Shown here: in pieces, positions 38,285 to 49,660 of the stretch
Layout: every line of letters begins with the position of its first letter
How positions within the stretch are numbered: position 1 is the first letter of the stretch
Assembly (NCBI GenBank): GCA_022747635.1
Contig: JAKTNV010000002.1
Location: forward strand, 107,369,869 to 107,433,868
Direction: 5' to 3'
DNA from: Hetaerina americana
Lineage: Eukaryota; Arthropoda; Insecta; Odonata; Calopterygidae
Length of the DNA stretch: 64,000 bases
Notes under the pieces: generated by a model
What the model was told of the DNA's origin: nothing
Seen by the model: the letters and a program-made list of their open reading frames with translations, nothing else
Databases searched by the model: none
Made by a program: the position numbers and the translations under genes

Positions 38285-38545
38285 GGAAGCTTTTGTGTGA
38301 ATTCCGAAGGCGGCGAATTATCTTCGAGGAAGCATCCTCACATTTTCGCCAAGGAAAAAGCGCGAGCCGTGAGAGTGCATGGAACAAACATCACGTTACC
38401 TTTTCCATCGCTTTCCCCCCCGGCGACTCATCTTCGTCTGGCATTCATCTCGCATGCGCCGGCACCGTCGCCATTCCCCTCATCGCGGGCTTGCCAACAA
38501 CCCCGCTCTACACTTCGCAAAGATCTTTCCTCAGGTGATGTTACG
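38285..38545. other. GC-enriched segment, unclassified
   Basis: A CpG-containing stretch with three overlapping open frames (about 79-91 codons). A GTGATG follows CAG at 38534-38536, which could act as a splice donor. No product is recognised and no acceptor is clear. Coding is possible but unsupported. Confidence 0.15.
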
Positions 38546-39485
38546 CTATTTTTTTTTGGCCGTCTTCAATAAACCCCTGCCACACTCGGTGAGGTTAAAG
38601 CACATCCTCCATCCCTAAATGACGTCACATTTCTCTCAAGAGATCATTACCTTAAAAGTGTCTTTGGTAATCATCACTTCGGCTTGGGTAGTAGAAATGT
38701 GCTTGTTGGTTTCAAGTTGATGTGACTCCCCTTAGAAGATACGCACGAGTTATCCTCTCGCAGGATGCAAATGACGCATGCACAAAGGCACAGAAAAGTG
38801 CCAATTTGTGGAATAGGCCCGGGAATAAAATATTCCCGCAATTACGCACCTTGTTCATTTCTCCATTATCTCTGTTGTTTACCATTTCCCCAATACGTTT
38901 TTCATTTTTATCATCCAACAGTTTTAAATTCTTATTGTTCGGACAACTAAGTTTGACGAGCGAGTGCCTGATTTTATACAGTTATTATTGCACGATGTGT
39001 GTAGTCATTTTGCGTGAGTGTGATGGTGTGCAGGAGGAAATATATATTTATATGTATGAATGTACTAACACGTGTATTTTTACATGCGTGACTGATGATC
39101 TAACACCCTAAGCCACAGGGGCCTTGCGGAGTATTCTGTAAATGCTGTTTACTCTTTCCTGGCTGAATTACGCGGTCAGCTAAACCACACAAACTCTCTT
39201 CGTGGCAAATTCCATTGTTCGCCAACACTTCCTTCAAAAAGTGAGTACCGCCGGTTGAGGATTGCTGCCAAATAATCTAGAACAACGCGGAAATTACTTG
39301 TACAGTCGTAAAAACCGTTGGATATTATGGTAAGATAAAACACCAGAAACATATTAAATCGACGTACTTAATGAATAAGAGACGGTTGGCTCTAATCCAT
39401 CCGTTCATAACGTACAACATCACGGTCAGCGTGGATGCAGGTACGATTGGTTACCTAACATGCTGGAATTAAACAAGGACATCCA
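38546..39485. other. non-coding, no feature recognised
   Basis: AT-rich; nothing supported. Confidence 0.5.
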
Positions 39486-39965
39486 GCCTGCACGCTTAGC
39501 GACGCGTAGGCAGTGGACTGCGTGCAACACACTTCGAATGTCCGGCCCACTTTGTGGGTGCACCCGCGGGTTCTCCGGCCGGGAGACGACACCGCACCTC
39601 ACCGAGGGGACCTGGTCTTCTCACTACCACATTCCATCCCGCAAACCCCCTTCCTGCCCCCCGGCCCTGTTGTTGCCCGTCGTCGCTCTCCCAAACCTGG
39701 CCTAGCGTCCGCTCCTCCCTCCATCCGCCCGCCACTCAACTCCACCTCCAGTCGAGTGCGGGGCTAAGTTCGGATGAAAGGGAGACAAGCACCCTCTATA
39801 GTCTGCCAACCTCGCTCCGCCCCCGGCCCTTCCTTCTCCTGCCCCCTAGTCTCTCTCCTTCCCTCTTCCACGCCCCCCCCGCACATCCACGCGCACTTTT
39901 GTCTTCGACCATTTTTCCAACGCGTTCTGAGAGCGGGAGGAGTGCGGAGAATTGGAGGATGAGTG
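39486..39965. other. pyrimidine-rich GC island
   Basis: C-rich plus strand with CpGs, bordered by AT-rich DNA. Frames of up to 163 codons (39554-40045) overlap in several phases and encode Pro/Ser-rich low complexity, as in the other islands. Confidence 0.55.
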
Positions 39966-40723
39966 GAGGGAACATTTTATTGTTCCTGGACGAGGGTCCT
40001 CGAAACCCGGTTGCTCACCATTCCGTTAACTTGTCACAGGGTTAGGGTTGAAAGGGGAGTGGGTGAAACGGGAGTTCACAGCACTACTTGGTTGTTAAGG
40101 GCGACACCACGTATGTACTTCGGGTCGAGTGCAATGATTTATTTCTAAGTCATTATGGCGCTTACTAGTTCGTTGCGAAGTTTGAACATGGGTCGAAAAA
40201 TAAATTATTTTTGTATGGGCTTAAATAATTCTCCAACCGAGCAGAGTAAGCCCCACCTAGTCTTGTCAGAAAACATTAAGTATACTCAGCTCGTATTGTT
40301 ATTGCGATCCAGGGAAATCCTAGTGATATCAAGGCAAAACTCACCGTTCATGTCTGAGGTGGCTTCCAATTCGTCAAGGTCGCCTGCCATACCTCCTGCA
40401 CTCCCTGCTGTGGATGTTATACTATGCTTTTTATATAATTTGGGCCAATGAAATCTTCAGAGCTCCAAGTCTTTTGAGGATTCATTGAAAATTATTTTTT
40501 AGTACTGGCTTTGAATAAAGATTATTATTACATTCCGTATTAGTCAAATGAAACAGTTAAATTCAGATACGATGGTCCAAATGACTCATACTTGATGCAC
40601 CATTCAATAATTAAGTCCCTTATTTCATGACGTACGTATATTTAAGCATGCGTGCGAGTGTAAGTGTGAGAGTGACATTGTATATGAGGTAAAATGTAGT
40701 AAAATGCTGCGAATACTTGTTCA
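39966..40723. other. non-coding, no feature recognised
   Basis: A 98-codon frame at 40155-40451 is unrecognised and lacks splice support. Confidence 0.45.
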
Positions 40724-40800
40724 TGTACGGTTGGTGCCCTGTCACCCCCTGCTACACGCCCTTGCGGTGATTTACATGGTGTTGTGTAGATACAGATACA
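40724..40800 (-). repeat. short dispersed repeat, minus-strand copy
   Basis: On the minus strand it reads TGTATCTACACAACACCATG, then CACCGCAAGGGCGTGTAGCA, then CACCAACCGTACA. This matches the order of the copies at 37600 and 45986. Confidence 0.75.
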
Positions 40801-41265
40801 TAATTGTGCAGAATATGGTAAAAAATCATTCATCGGATTTTTAATCAAATGATATTTTTTAATACTGAATTTTTAGGCATGAATGAGTACTAATGGTAAA
40901 TAAACTAATTGCATCCGTAAAAACATTAGGTGATTGCCTCTGTCGACAATTCATAAGTATGTGCTACATTTATTTTTGGGATTTCGTAACTTACACCACC
41001 CGCATCGTTACGGCCTTGAGAAATAGCAAACTAGGAGTATTGACGCGAGACTCTTGCGCGTATAAAATTCGCAAGTACGAAATATTTCCTAATGCGGAAT
41101 GCAAGCAATAGTTGCCATCCCATAATGAGAATGAAGTACACGAACACTACCCGCTTCGGCCGAAATTGGCTTGAGTGTCATTCGTGCGCCTCGACCTTGG
41201 GAAAATAACACGTAACTCTAAATGGATGATGATTGGATGATTTTTTAAAAACAAGATGAGGGGAT
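40801..41265. other. AT-rich non-coding
   Basis: Nothing recognisable. Confidence 0.5.
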
Positions 41266-41950
41266 GGACCGAGGGAGTAGTGTATAAGGGAGAGAGAGAG
41301 GGAGAGATGCGGGGCGAGGGAGAGGAAGTGAGAGATGAGGTGTAGAAGAGGGTGTACCGGGAGGTAGGCGAGATTATGGCTTGGGACTTTCGGGCGCGAC
41401 CCGTGGCCCAGGAGAGAATTTATTATTCAAGGGAGTGGGATAAGGATTGTGGGCGAGCGAGGGGTTGTTGATGGGGGCGGAGGTGAGGGGGTTTTCTGGG
41501 GTGCGACGAAAGTAGGTGGGCACCTTCGGGCTTTCAACCAGTCGGTAGGTATGTACACGGAGGAGAGGAAGTTTCTGGGAGAAGGTTTGAGTCGAACTTA
41601 GGCACTTGGGGGAGGGGGTGGAGAAGAGGGCCGGAGGCAAGGAAGTGAAGTGGAGCCGAGTCCGGGGACCACATTGGTGGGTGGGGGGAAAAGGAAGAAG
41701 AGGTGGGCGTTGCCGGGGAGAGGGGGAGCACGAGGAAGCCCGAGTAAAGTGGTGGGTTTTGTTGCAGCCATCTACGAAACAATAACGGCGCCCGGGTCCG
41801 GGAGGCAGGGGTGGCGTTTGGGCAGAGTAGGGTCCGGTGGGAGGAGGAGGCGGCAGGGGATCGAAGAGGAGGGAGGTAATGGGAGAGGTGGAGAATGAGA
41901 GAGGAGGGTTATGTACGAAGGAGGGTGTGAATTTGTGAGAGTGGGCTGGG
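41266..41950 (+). other. purine-rich GC island
   Basis: The plus strand is G/A-rich almost throughout. A GGGGGAGGGGGTGG block near 41610-41622 and GGTGGGTGGGG near 41677 have G-quadruplex potential. The 203-codon minus frame (41374-41985) encodes Pro/Ser/Thr-rich low complexity and is discounted. Confidence 0.6.
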
Positions 41951-42355
41951 ACGGGAAGTGGTGGAGCAAAACCTGGTGTCGACAAGAATCATCCGTTGAA
42001 GAGGCTCCTTGTAACGACTTTGGAGTCGGACCTGAAAGTTGAGAGGGAAAAGGTTGAGGAGGAATGAGATTATCGGCACATTAGCATAATTGTTTTTTAT
42101 TTCGGAAACATGTCCAACTTGCATGAAGCCTGGAATTCAGGTGTAGAGTCAAAACCATAACTTGAAACATTTAAATAAAAAAAGTGATTGGTGATTTTAA
42201 ATATACAATATTTTTTCACCGCTTCTTAATAGTATTGGCATAAATTGTAGTTTTTAAAACTTCTGTTTGTTGCTGGTCTATTTTTAGTAAAGGTACCGAG
42301 GTAAATGATTCACATTCAATGAAACCTTAAACTTTTTCCTATGCATGAATTACGG

Positions 42356-42565
42356 ATTCAGGTGTGATGTGGTGGAACTGTACCACAATGGCAGAGACGA
42401 AAACTCTTTGCTATTTTCCACTTAATAAAGATTTATCTTCGACTAGTTTCGATGTACTGCACCATTTTCAACGGATTTGAAAATGATGTGGAACATCGAA
42501 AACAGTGGAAATTAAATATTAATTTTGTGGAAAATTGCAAAGATTTTTCTTCTCTGTCATTTTTC
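42356..42565. mobile_element. foldback (MITE-like) element
   Basis: The left arm (42388-42470) and right arm (42478-42561) are imperfect reverse complements with an almost absent loop. GTTTCGATGTACTGCACCAT on the left answers ATGATGTGGAACATCGAAAA on the right, and CTTTGCTATTTTCCAC answers GTGGAAAATTGCAAAG. The outer left end GATTCAGGTGTGATGTGGTG matches the left end of the element at 30804-31353. There is no coding capacity. If transcribed it would form a long hairpin. Confidence 0.75.
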
Positions 42566-42734
42566 ATGCATATTTTTTCATATATATTGGACTGAATTAG
42601 TGTGCAGCATTTTAGTCGCGAAATACATCATGCCTATTTTATAGGCTTGTCTTAGAGTTTCACAGCGCAGAAATATCTGCTGTCAAGCTCAACGATTTAA
42701 AACAGCACTGTTGTCATTCCGTTTCAGCTACGAA

Positions 42735-43000
42735 CTAATTTCAGGACACGTGCCTAGTCGAAATGGTTCGACCGAAGAATGTATTCGGGTCGTTCCGCGC
42801 GACAGGTGTCTCTAAGACACATCTCGCCCGGGCAGTTTTAAAGGTCATCCACGATAACATTCCACTTAGTGGAATGTGAGCTCGCCGACCAAACATGGGA
42901 TGAGCTACTTTAAGGGGTCAGCTGTAAGAATCACCACCTTCAGGGGGCTGTATCTCTCCTGTGGGGGTGATCGCTGATAGGCCACGGTGAGGCTTGTTTG
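42735..43000. repeat. cluster of short inverted repeats
   Basis: Several hairpins sit close together. ACATTCCACT / AGTGGAATGT forms a perfect 10-bp stem with one central base (42857-42877). GTGTCT / AGACAC lies at about 42808-42822. A longer imperfect stem runs between TCAGC...ATCACC near 42918 and GGGGTGATCGCTGA near 42964. GC content is above the surroundings. It may be a structured mobile-element remnant or a non-coding RNA; no family is recognised. Confidence 0.4.
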
Positions 43001-43215
43001 GAGGTGGAAAGGAGGGCGGGGAGGAGATTGGGGGCCCTCATCAGGGCATTAGGGAAGGGAGTGGCAGCGTGTTAGGCCAGAGGTGAAGGGGAGGGAAGGG
43101 AGGGAGTGGAGGAGGGAAAGAGAGGCGATGGAGTGTGCGTGGGGATGGATTCGGGATGGGCGAGAGTGCGCGAGTTTCCATTTCATGTGCCCACATTCAT
43201 TTTCATTTGATTCCG

Positions 43216-43253
<38 letters not shown>

Positions 43254-43480
43254 CTCGCCGTTACACGCTTTGGTGTGTGTATCAGTGTCAAATGCCAAAT
43301 GCCCGTTGGGGTGAGGTGAGAATGGTGTGCACGGAGCGACAGAGGGGGAAACCAGAAACCGCAAGTTGACTGGGAGTGCGAAATTCAATGGCCGGCGCCG
43401 GGATGTGAGGATGGAAGATTGTGCGGGATTGAGAGAGATGGGATGATGATTGGGGGGCGACGACGGATAACAATTCTAAT
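43001..43480. other. purine-rich island followed by (TC)n
   Basis: G/A-rich to about 43170, then a pure TC tract at 43219-43251, then a mixed CpG-containing segment. The tract change from purine to pyrimidine gives partial self-complementarity across the island. Confidence 0.55.
43219..43251. repeat. (TC)n microsatellite
   Basis: Uninterrupted TC dinucleotides, about 16 units. Confidence 0.95.
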
Positions 43481-44185
43481 GTCTTTATGTAAAGACGGTG
43501 TCAATGTCTTCGAATTATTTATCGGTAAATTTAACAATTTTGCGTATCGGGATTAACACGTTGCCTGTTGGTTCGAAGGCAATTGCGAAGTTCATCGCAG
43601 GGATTTTCCACGATATAGTTGTAATTATTGGATTATTCAAAGTGAATGACGGTGGAAATATAAAAAAGTACCATACCTAATATTCTAAAAAACTTAAAAT
43701 TAAGTATAATATTAAAAAAAAATATATGATTGGCTCTTATGAGATAAAGTAAATTGTTGAGATAAAATAATGTCACTTTTGCTCTAACTTATATTGTGCA
43801 TCAACGGTAAATTTTAAGATTGTTAAACGGCACAGTCAATAGTATAGATTATATCCTCTCGAAGAGAATTGAGAGACTTCAATAAATCATAAGATCAGTG
43901 GCCACTTCGATTAACGCTTCCAAGCCTTCATTTGAGAGACTTGTGGGTAATTGGACTGTTATTGTGGATATCTTTTCTATTCCATCAATATAGCAATAGA
44001 AGGGGAAATATTGGCTGAGGAATATGACTACCATAGACAGGTTTGTCTACTGTAAACAATACCAGTTTGCCTACTTCATTCGGTACGTATTCATAGTAGA
44101 TAATGTAATTGCCTAGTCAGGTTCCACCCTTTTTTATTCTTTCGATCAATAAAAACATTATTTGTCATTTCCTTGTAAACTAAAT
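43481..44185. other. AT-rich non-coding
   Basis: Nothing recognisable. Confidence 0.5.
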
Positions 44186-44244
44186 GGAATGGCGCAAATG
44201 ACCTGAGCAGTCGGTCGCCTCCCCTCAAAACTACTACTACTAAA
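44186..44244 (+). mobile_element. 3' tail fragment of the 37930-38238 SINE family
   Basis: CAAATGACCTGAGCAGTCGG and TCGCCTCCCCTCAAAACTAC, with a further ACTACTA tail, match the last ~50 bases of the SINE at 37930-38238 with a few substitutions. The tRNA-like head is absent, so this is a 5'-truncated copy. Confidence 0.8.
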
Positions 44245-44850
44245 TGGAAAGCATTTCATCAAAATGGATAAGAAAATCGTTAAATTTGAAAAGTGTCTAC
44301 TGTGCGGTCATTGATTAGAAACGAACTTAACTGTTACTAAATTTACTCCTTGAGAGGTAGATTTTTCTTAATAGGTTTATTATTATAAATCATTGTGTCC
44401 CAAATGTTATTCGAATATAAATTTTCAATTAAAAAAACCCTATCATGCGTATTAAAGTGAGCTCTTTAGGATATTTTAAAAATGTTTTGTGTTGCAACAA
44501 AATAAATTCAAAATAAAAAATAATTAAACTCGATTTAAAAAATAATTATAAATAATATTTAAATTTGTTGAAATTATAATTAACAATCAATAAATAACTG
44601 TTGATAAATTATTAAGGAATAATAATAATAACTCAATAATAGCTGGTGTTTTGTTTAAGCATCAGAGGACGATAGAAAAAAACGGTAGCCATAAAATACG
44701 TTTCAAGTTGGGTGTGACGTGTTTAATTAAATCCGTTTTAGCCGTTACCCGGGAATTCGCGGGATGGCTGCATTAATAATTTTCATGGCCGGGGAAAGGT
44801 ATGACATTAGGATAAGTCGTCATTTGTAGTAAACCTCGTATGTGCAAAAA
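44245..44850. other. very AT-rich non-coding
   Basis: Nothing recognisable; rich in AATAAT-type sequence. Confidence 0.6.
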
Positions 44851-45080
44851 TAGAGAGGGAGAATGCATGCGAGTGTGGGGGGGAGGCCGAGAAGCGCAAA
44901 GGTCGAAAGAAGGGAAGGATCGGTCGGAATAAACAGGGTCAGGAGAGGGGAAGGAAACAGATGAGGGTGAACGGTGAAAGTGGGCAGCGGGAGAGGGAGG
45001 TGAGAGAAAGAGGAAATGGGGCGAGAGGAAGAGTTAAAGAAGAAAAGAGTGAGTGAAATGTTTGTGTGGCTTAGACGTCG
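44851..45080 (+). other. purine-rich island
   Basis: G/A-rich plus strand of about 220 bases. The minus-strand frame of 100 codons is low complexity. Confidence 0.5.
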
Positions 45081-45505
45081 TGTGAGTGGAGACGTGAGGC
45101 TCAAGGAGATTTTTGCATTCAACCTTGTTTCAAGCAGTCAAATATGCCGCTGAATTTTGCCAACGAAATCTTCTGAAGGGAATTGTCATACATAAAGGAC
45201 GTAATTACCGCATTATTGTTTAATTTGCATGGCTTAGGACTGAACATTTCTTTGATTCATGTCTGAACGTTGTCCAAGATACCCTCGGGGCGTTGAATTT
45301 TGGCAGTCTCGGAAACACTAGAGTATTCAAGAATTAATGCATGGCTATGGCAGAGGCAAAGATAGTATGAAAGGTTTAAACAGTAGGGAATGAATTGAGA
45401 ATAGAGAGTAAACGTAATTTTGTGATCTTAAACAAAGATTTAATTGACGGTTCCTGCCACGAAAAGGAGCGGTTGGAAGGATATGCATGCGTAAATTTAA
45501 ATTTA

Positions 45506-45541
45506 TATCCGTAGTACCCCGAAAAGATGTGTGGCGGGGAA
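45506..45541 (+). repeat. possible partial copy of the short dispersed repeat
   Basis: GTAGTACCCCGAAAAG followed by ATGTGTGGCGGGGA resembles the AATACCCCGCAAG and GTGTGGCGGGG parts of the other copies with an internal deletion. It directly precedes the GT/TA tract. Confidence 0.35.
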
Positions 45542-45552
45542 TTTCGCGACTT

Positions 45553-45553
<1 letters not shown>

Positions 45554-45616
<63 letters not shown>
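45554..45616. repeat. (GT)n(AT)n compound microsatellite
   Basis: About ten GT units followed without a break by about 22 AT units. Confidence 0.97.
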
Positions 45617-45619
<3 letters not shown>

Positions 45620-45985
45620 CGTGCTAAAATATTGATATATACGTAATCAGACATCCATGCACATGCATAAACTTGCATATATGCTTATCTAGATTGTGTA
45701 ATAATAGATATGTTTGAGAATGGTTTTAAATTCTGCTTTTTCAATTTAGAGAATAGGAGTGGTTACCTCTGATTTGGTAATAATTATGTATCAAGAAAAT
45801 AAAGAACGAGTAATAGATTCTGTCAGTGGTGGTGTCTTTTTCTTTCATATTATCCTGCTGGTTCAAGCTGTAAATAATATTTGGGGCCATAATAATTCTC
45901 TCAGTGTTGCAGGTAAACTCCGTTTTTTCGTCTTGCTTGCTCTTTTCTTTCTTAAAGAGGCTCATACCATAAATACTTCCAGCTT

Positions 45986-46060
45986 GCATCTACATCTACT
46001 TAATACCCCACAAGCCGCCGCAAGGGCGTGTGGTGGGGAGTGTTAGGACATTAACCGTAA
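45986..46060 (+). repeat. short dispersed repeat, full copy
   Basis: It begins GCATCTACATCTACTTAATA, has CCGCCGCAAGGGCGTGTGGT in the middle, and ends GTTAGGACATTAACCGTAAT. Same order as the copy at 37600-37675. Confidence 0.8.
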
Positions 46061-46769
46061 TTAAGAAAAAAACCGCATGCCAAAGCCACAAATTTATACA
46101 ATCCACGAACAAAACATGGCATACATTCCTGCAAAAACCCTTACACCCCACACAAACATGCAAACTATCACCTAATATACACATGCATATTAAAATATAC
46201 CTGATATCTTAGCAATGCTTAATTTTATCCCGACTTGTAAATTGAATGTTTTCAATATTTCTAAAGTGACTTCGGTTTCTTACTATTTTTATTTCTGATT
46301 TTTCGGGGAAAGAATGACTATTACCTATCAAATTAACTCGTTCTCTGCAACAAATTTTTACGCATGAGTGGTATCTGTTTATCTCGCATCCAGCGGTTTT
46401 TCTCTGTAATTTTTCCCATTCCTAAGCTAAGTCTTTATTCTCTGAATCCCAATTACTTGCCGCTCATTTCAAATTCAGCCAAAATATAGGAAAGTAACAC
46501 CTATAGTCGATTTATATCGGAACTAACGTCCAAATACATAATATTTTTAAGTATTCATTTTGTGTTCCCTTTTAGTAATGCGAACGGCATTTCTCATATT
46601 TGAGATCACGCTTCTCAACTATGAATAATGACTATCGATCGGATGTTGCTTTCAGAGTACTGCTCGATCAAGTAGGTGACTACCCTCATCGAATATTCCC
46701 TGACGCGAAATTCTTTTTGGTAAATTGGTGATTCAGCTATACGATTCAGGAACCTGAGTTGCGTTAAAG
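46061..46769. other. AT-rich non-coding
   Basis: No feature recognised. Confidence 0.5.
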
Positions 46770-47190
46770 AGGTCATCATCGACATCAGTATTTCAATCCT
46801 AGGATTGGTTTACAGCAGCTACTACATTTTATTCTATTTGAATTCAAGGCTGAATACGATATTTTCGGGAGAATAATGTGGTGGTTTCTCATTGCCTTCC
46901 ACATTGAAGTAATGCGGCCGTACCGTGAACTTCACTCTCGCCCGCAGCTGTGGCAACTGATGCCGGGCCGACCCACTCGGTCTGAGCTATAAGTGCCCAA
47001 TTGTGAAACTGATGCATTTCACCATGGGTTCAGGGTTGCTTCATATTAGGAGTCTTTTTTTTGTCGTTGCCTCGTTCCGAAAATCCATTAACAAAATTTT
47101 TCTAAGCTGCAAAATTTTCACCGATAACGGGAATCGAACTAGAAGTCTTCGGCTCCACGGGGCAGACACGCTATATTTGGTCTATTCCAG
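46770..47190 (-). mobile_element. probable SINE region with tRNA-like head on the minus strand
   Basis: On the minus strand, 47130-47140 reads AGTTCGATTCC, one base from the B-box consensus. Before it, GCGTGTCTGCCCCGTGGAGCC resembles a tRNA D-arm to anticodon region. In the same block, on the plus strand, GTGGTGGTTTCTCATTGCCT at 46878-46897 resembles the motif of the SINE-like unit at 33961-34172. Whether these are one element or two adjacent ones is unclear. The limits are approximate. Confidence 0.4.
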
Positions 47191-48534
47191 GCCTTAAAGA
47201 GGTGTTCTTCACATTTTATCATCCAAATTTTCACTATATCCATAACTTGAAGAGGATTTGAGGAGCGGAGCGGGCGGGTGAATGCGATTGGAAAGCAAAT
47301 AAAGGACGCATATCTGGTCCAGAGGCGGAGGGTGTAACGAGATATGTGAGCGAAGGATGAACGCGACGAGAGGGCGGCGTAAGAGGAGGATTGGGAAGTT
47401 AAAAGGGGAGGGTTTGAAGAGGAGAGGAGATTGTCTCCGAAAGGGACTCCCACAGCACAGGAAGGACGTTGCCATTAGAATACACGTTCCATGTGCCATT
47501 ATAATTTCAATTTGCGTCACAACAAAGGGATATAATTTCCACCTCTCCGACTAACCAGATTATTCATAGTTCCAAAAAAGGGATGCGGTGAAGGGAAAGC
47601 ATGGAACGGCCATGCAAAAGGGAGCGGAATACGGAACAAACGGCGGCCACTTGAATTCATACGCCTTCGGAATCGAGCATGCGAAATAAGAGTTCTCCAC
47701 CGAATTATTGAATTAGCCGACTCATAATGAAAGAAAGAATTTTGAGAGAGCCACAAAAATATGCACATGAAAAGGAAAACAGGACGTGGCCTCTAAAGGA
47801 AATGGAGAAAATCTTGTTCTCCTCTGTAGAGGACTTATGTTGACGAAAGCGTGAATTGAATGACAATCAGCTTAGTGTTTTCTACCGATGAGGAAAACCT
47901 TTGAAGAATAAAAGGATAGGAAAAAATTCTGCAATAATGCATCACTGTTTTAAAATATTTGACATAATTATATAGAAATATTAATTTTACAGGAAGCGAA
48001 ATCAGTTCTTACCCAAGTTTACCTCGGACGAATATCTGTCCACGGATCACCATTTTGTATGACTACTATGAGTTTAAAACGAGTTAGTCTGGATCAAGAT
48101 AAAGAAAACGAGTTGACAACCAGTATTGTATCCCTGAAAAGGACATCGTCTACACGGCATAAAAGATCAGATCTTCTAAATCGATCCGGAGTGACGCAGA
48201 AAAATTATAACGTTTCCGATATCAGTGGGGGATGTAATGATATTTATAATAAGCAGTCATAGGACGAGAAAGTTTTCGACACTCCTCTGAAAGACGACAA
48301 AATTTCTCTGTGTATTTGACAATTTTTGAAGGTCGCTTTCATAAAATGGTGAAAAACAATAATTACACCCAAATTCAGCGAACTCTTTCGGATAATTTGT
48401 TTGGTGTCGGAGGAATATCGATTTACCCACAAGGGAGAGAAAAGTAAAACAGGTCACACCCGACGGAGGAGAAAACGTTGAGGCCGTGAAACCACGACAG
48501 ATTCCGTGACAACCGAGGCAAATCAGAGGCAAAC
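47191..48534. other. non-coding, small purine-rich patch
   Basis: A G/A-rich patch lies at 47340-47440. The rest is unremarkable, with no supported gene. Confidence 0.5.
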
Positions 48535-48925
48535 CCGGAAAAATGAGTAGTAGGGGAGTTTGTGGGGGAGGGGGGAAGGGAGGGAGGGATAGGGAGGGAG
48601 AGGGTGGAAGATGAAACAAAGAATAAATAAAATCAAGGGCACCATATTAATGGAATGGCAGAGTAGGTAGGTAGGGTACAAAAACGTAATTATGAGCGAG
48701 GGCGTGTGACGGGGTCCCGGAGACGGGGGAAAGAGAAAACAAAGCCCCGTGGGGAAGAAGGGTACGATGGTGGCGAGAGATGAAAGGGGACTGGAGAGAG
48801 GGTGGGTGGGCGGTGGCACTAAGGGTGGAGGGGTGAGTGGGGGGAGGGCAGGGGAAGCCGTAACGGCGAAGGGGAAGATGAAAAAAGAACATCGCGCGGG
48901 CAAAAGAACATCACTTTGTTCAAGC
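48535..48925 (+). other. purine-rich GC island
   Basis: G/A-rich plus strand with dense G runs at 48550-48600 (for example GTGGGGGAGGGGGGAAGGG), matching G-quadruplex patterns. Opposite-strand frames of up to 126 codons are Pro/Ser/Leu-rich low complexity. Confidence 0.6.
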
Positions 48926-49184
48926 GCGCCGCGCCGATCTCGTTATATTGCTTGATGCGAGAATTCATTTTTTTTATTCGTTAAAAAAGAGAAATTCTCC
49001 CACCTCTTCTCCCACTTCTCCCACGCGTATTCCTTCATGAGTGTGACAACACATGCATAGTTATTTTTAAACCCATTTTAACCCGACTTTGGGGAAAAAC
49101 TTCCCTGGGTTTCAAGAACTTTTTCTCGCGATATTCATATTTTTTATCGCGGACTTTTTTCAAGCGCCCTTAATCCTTTAAAGT

Positions 49185-49660
49185 GCGCGAAAAGGTCCTC
49201 CTGCGTCTTCTTCTCTCTATTACTTCTTTCTCTCTCTCTCTTCTTTCTACCATTTCCCTCTCTTTTTCCCCGCATTGTTTGTGCGAGTTCCCGCCATTTC
49301 GCGTCCACGCTTACACACGCACATCAGCCTCTTTTCCATGTAAATGCGTGCGCACGTACGCATACACTCGCCCTCACCCCATGCTTCCTTCCTTTTTGTG
49401 CCGTTCGGGGCGTGTTATTCGTTCTTTTTTTTCGCGTGGCCCGACTCGCACCCCTGCCGTCCCTTCCCCACATATCCTCCCCGCATCAGCTCCCACTCCC
49501 CTCGCCTCCGACCCTGTTCGCGCTCGTTTCTGTCGCGGTGAACACGCAAACTTGCGTTTGTGCGGCCAGAGTGAATGGATGTGGGCGGTGGTGGTGGTGC
49601 TTGCGTCGCCGTGGCTGTGCTGGGTGCGCGCGAGCCTTTTTACGGGCTGCGTGGGGTGTA
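49185..49660. other. pyrimidine-rich GC island ending in a GT/CG-rich segment
   Basis: C/T-rich from 49195 to 49280 and 49370-49520, then CpG- and GGTGG-rich to about 49660. Overlapping 160-codon frames lack recognisable domains. Confidence 0.5.

Noticed and set aside
41374..41985. 203-codon minus-strand frame
   Set aside because: Low-complexity Pro/Ser/Thr product of a purine-rich island; several overlapping frames are equally open.
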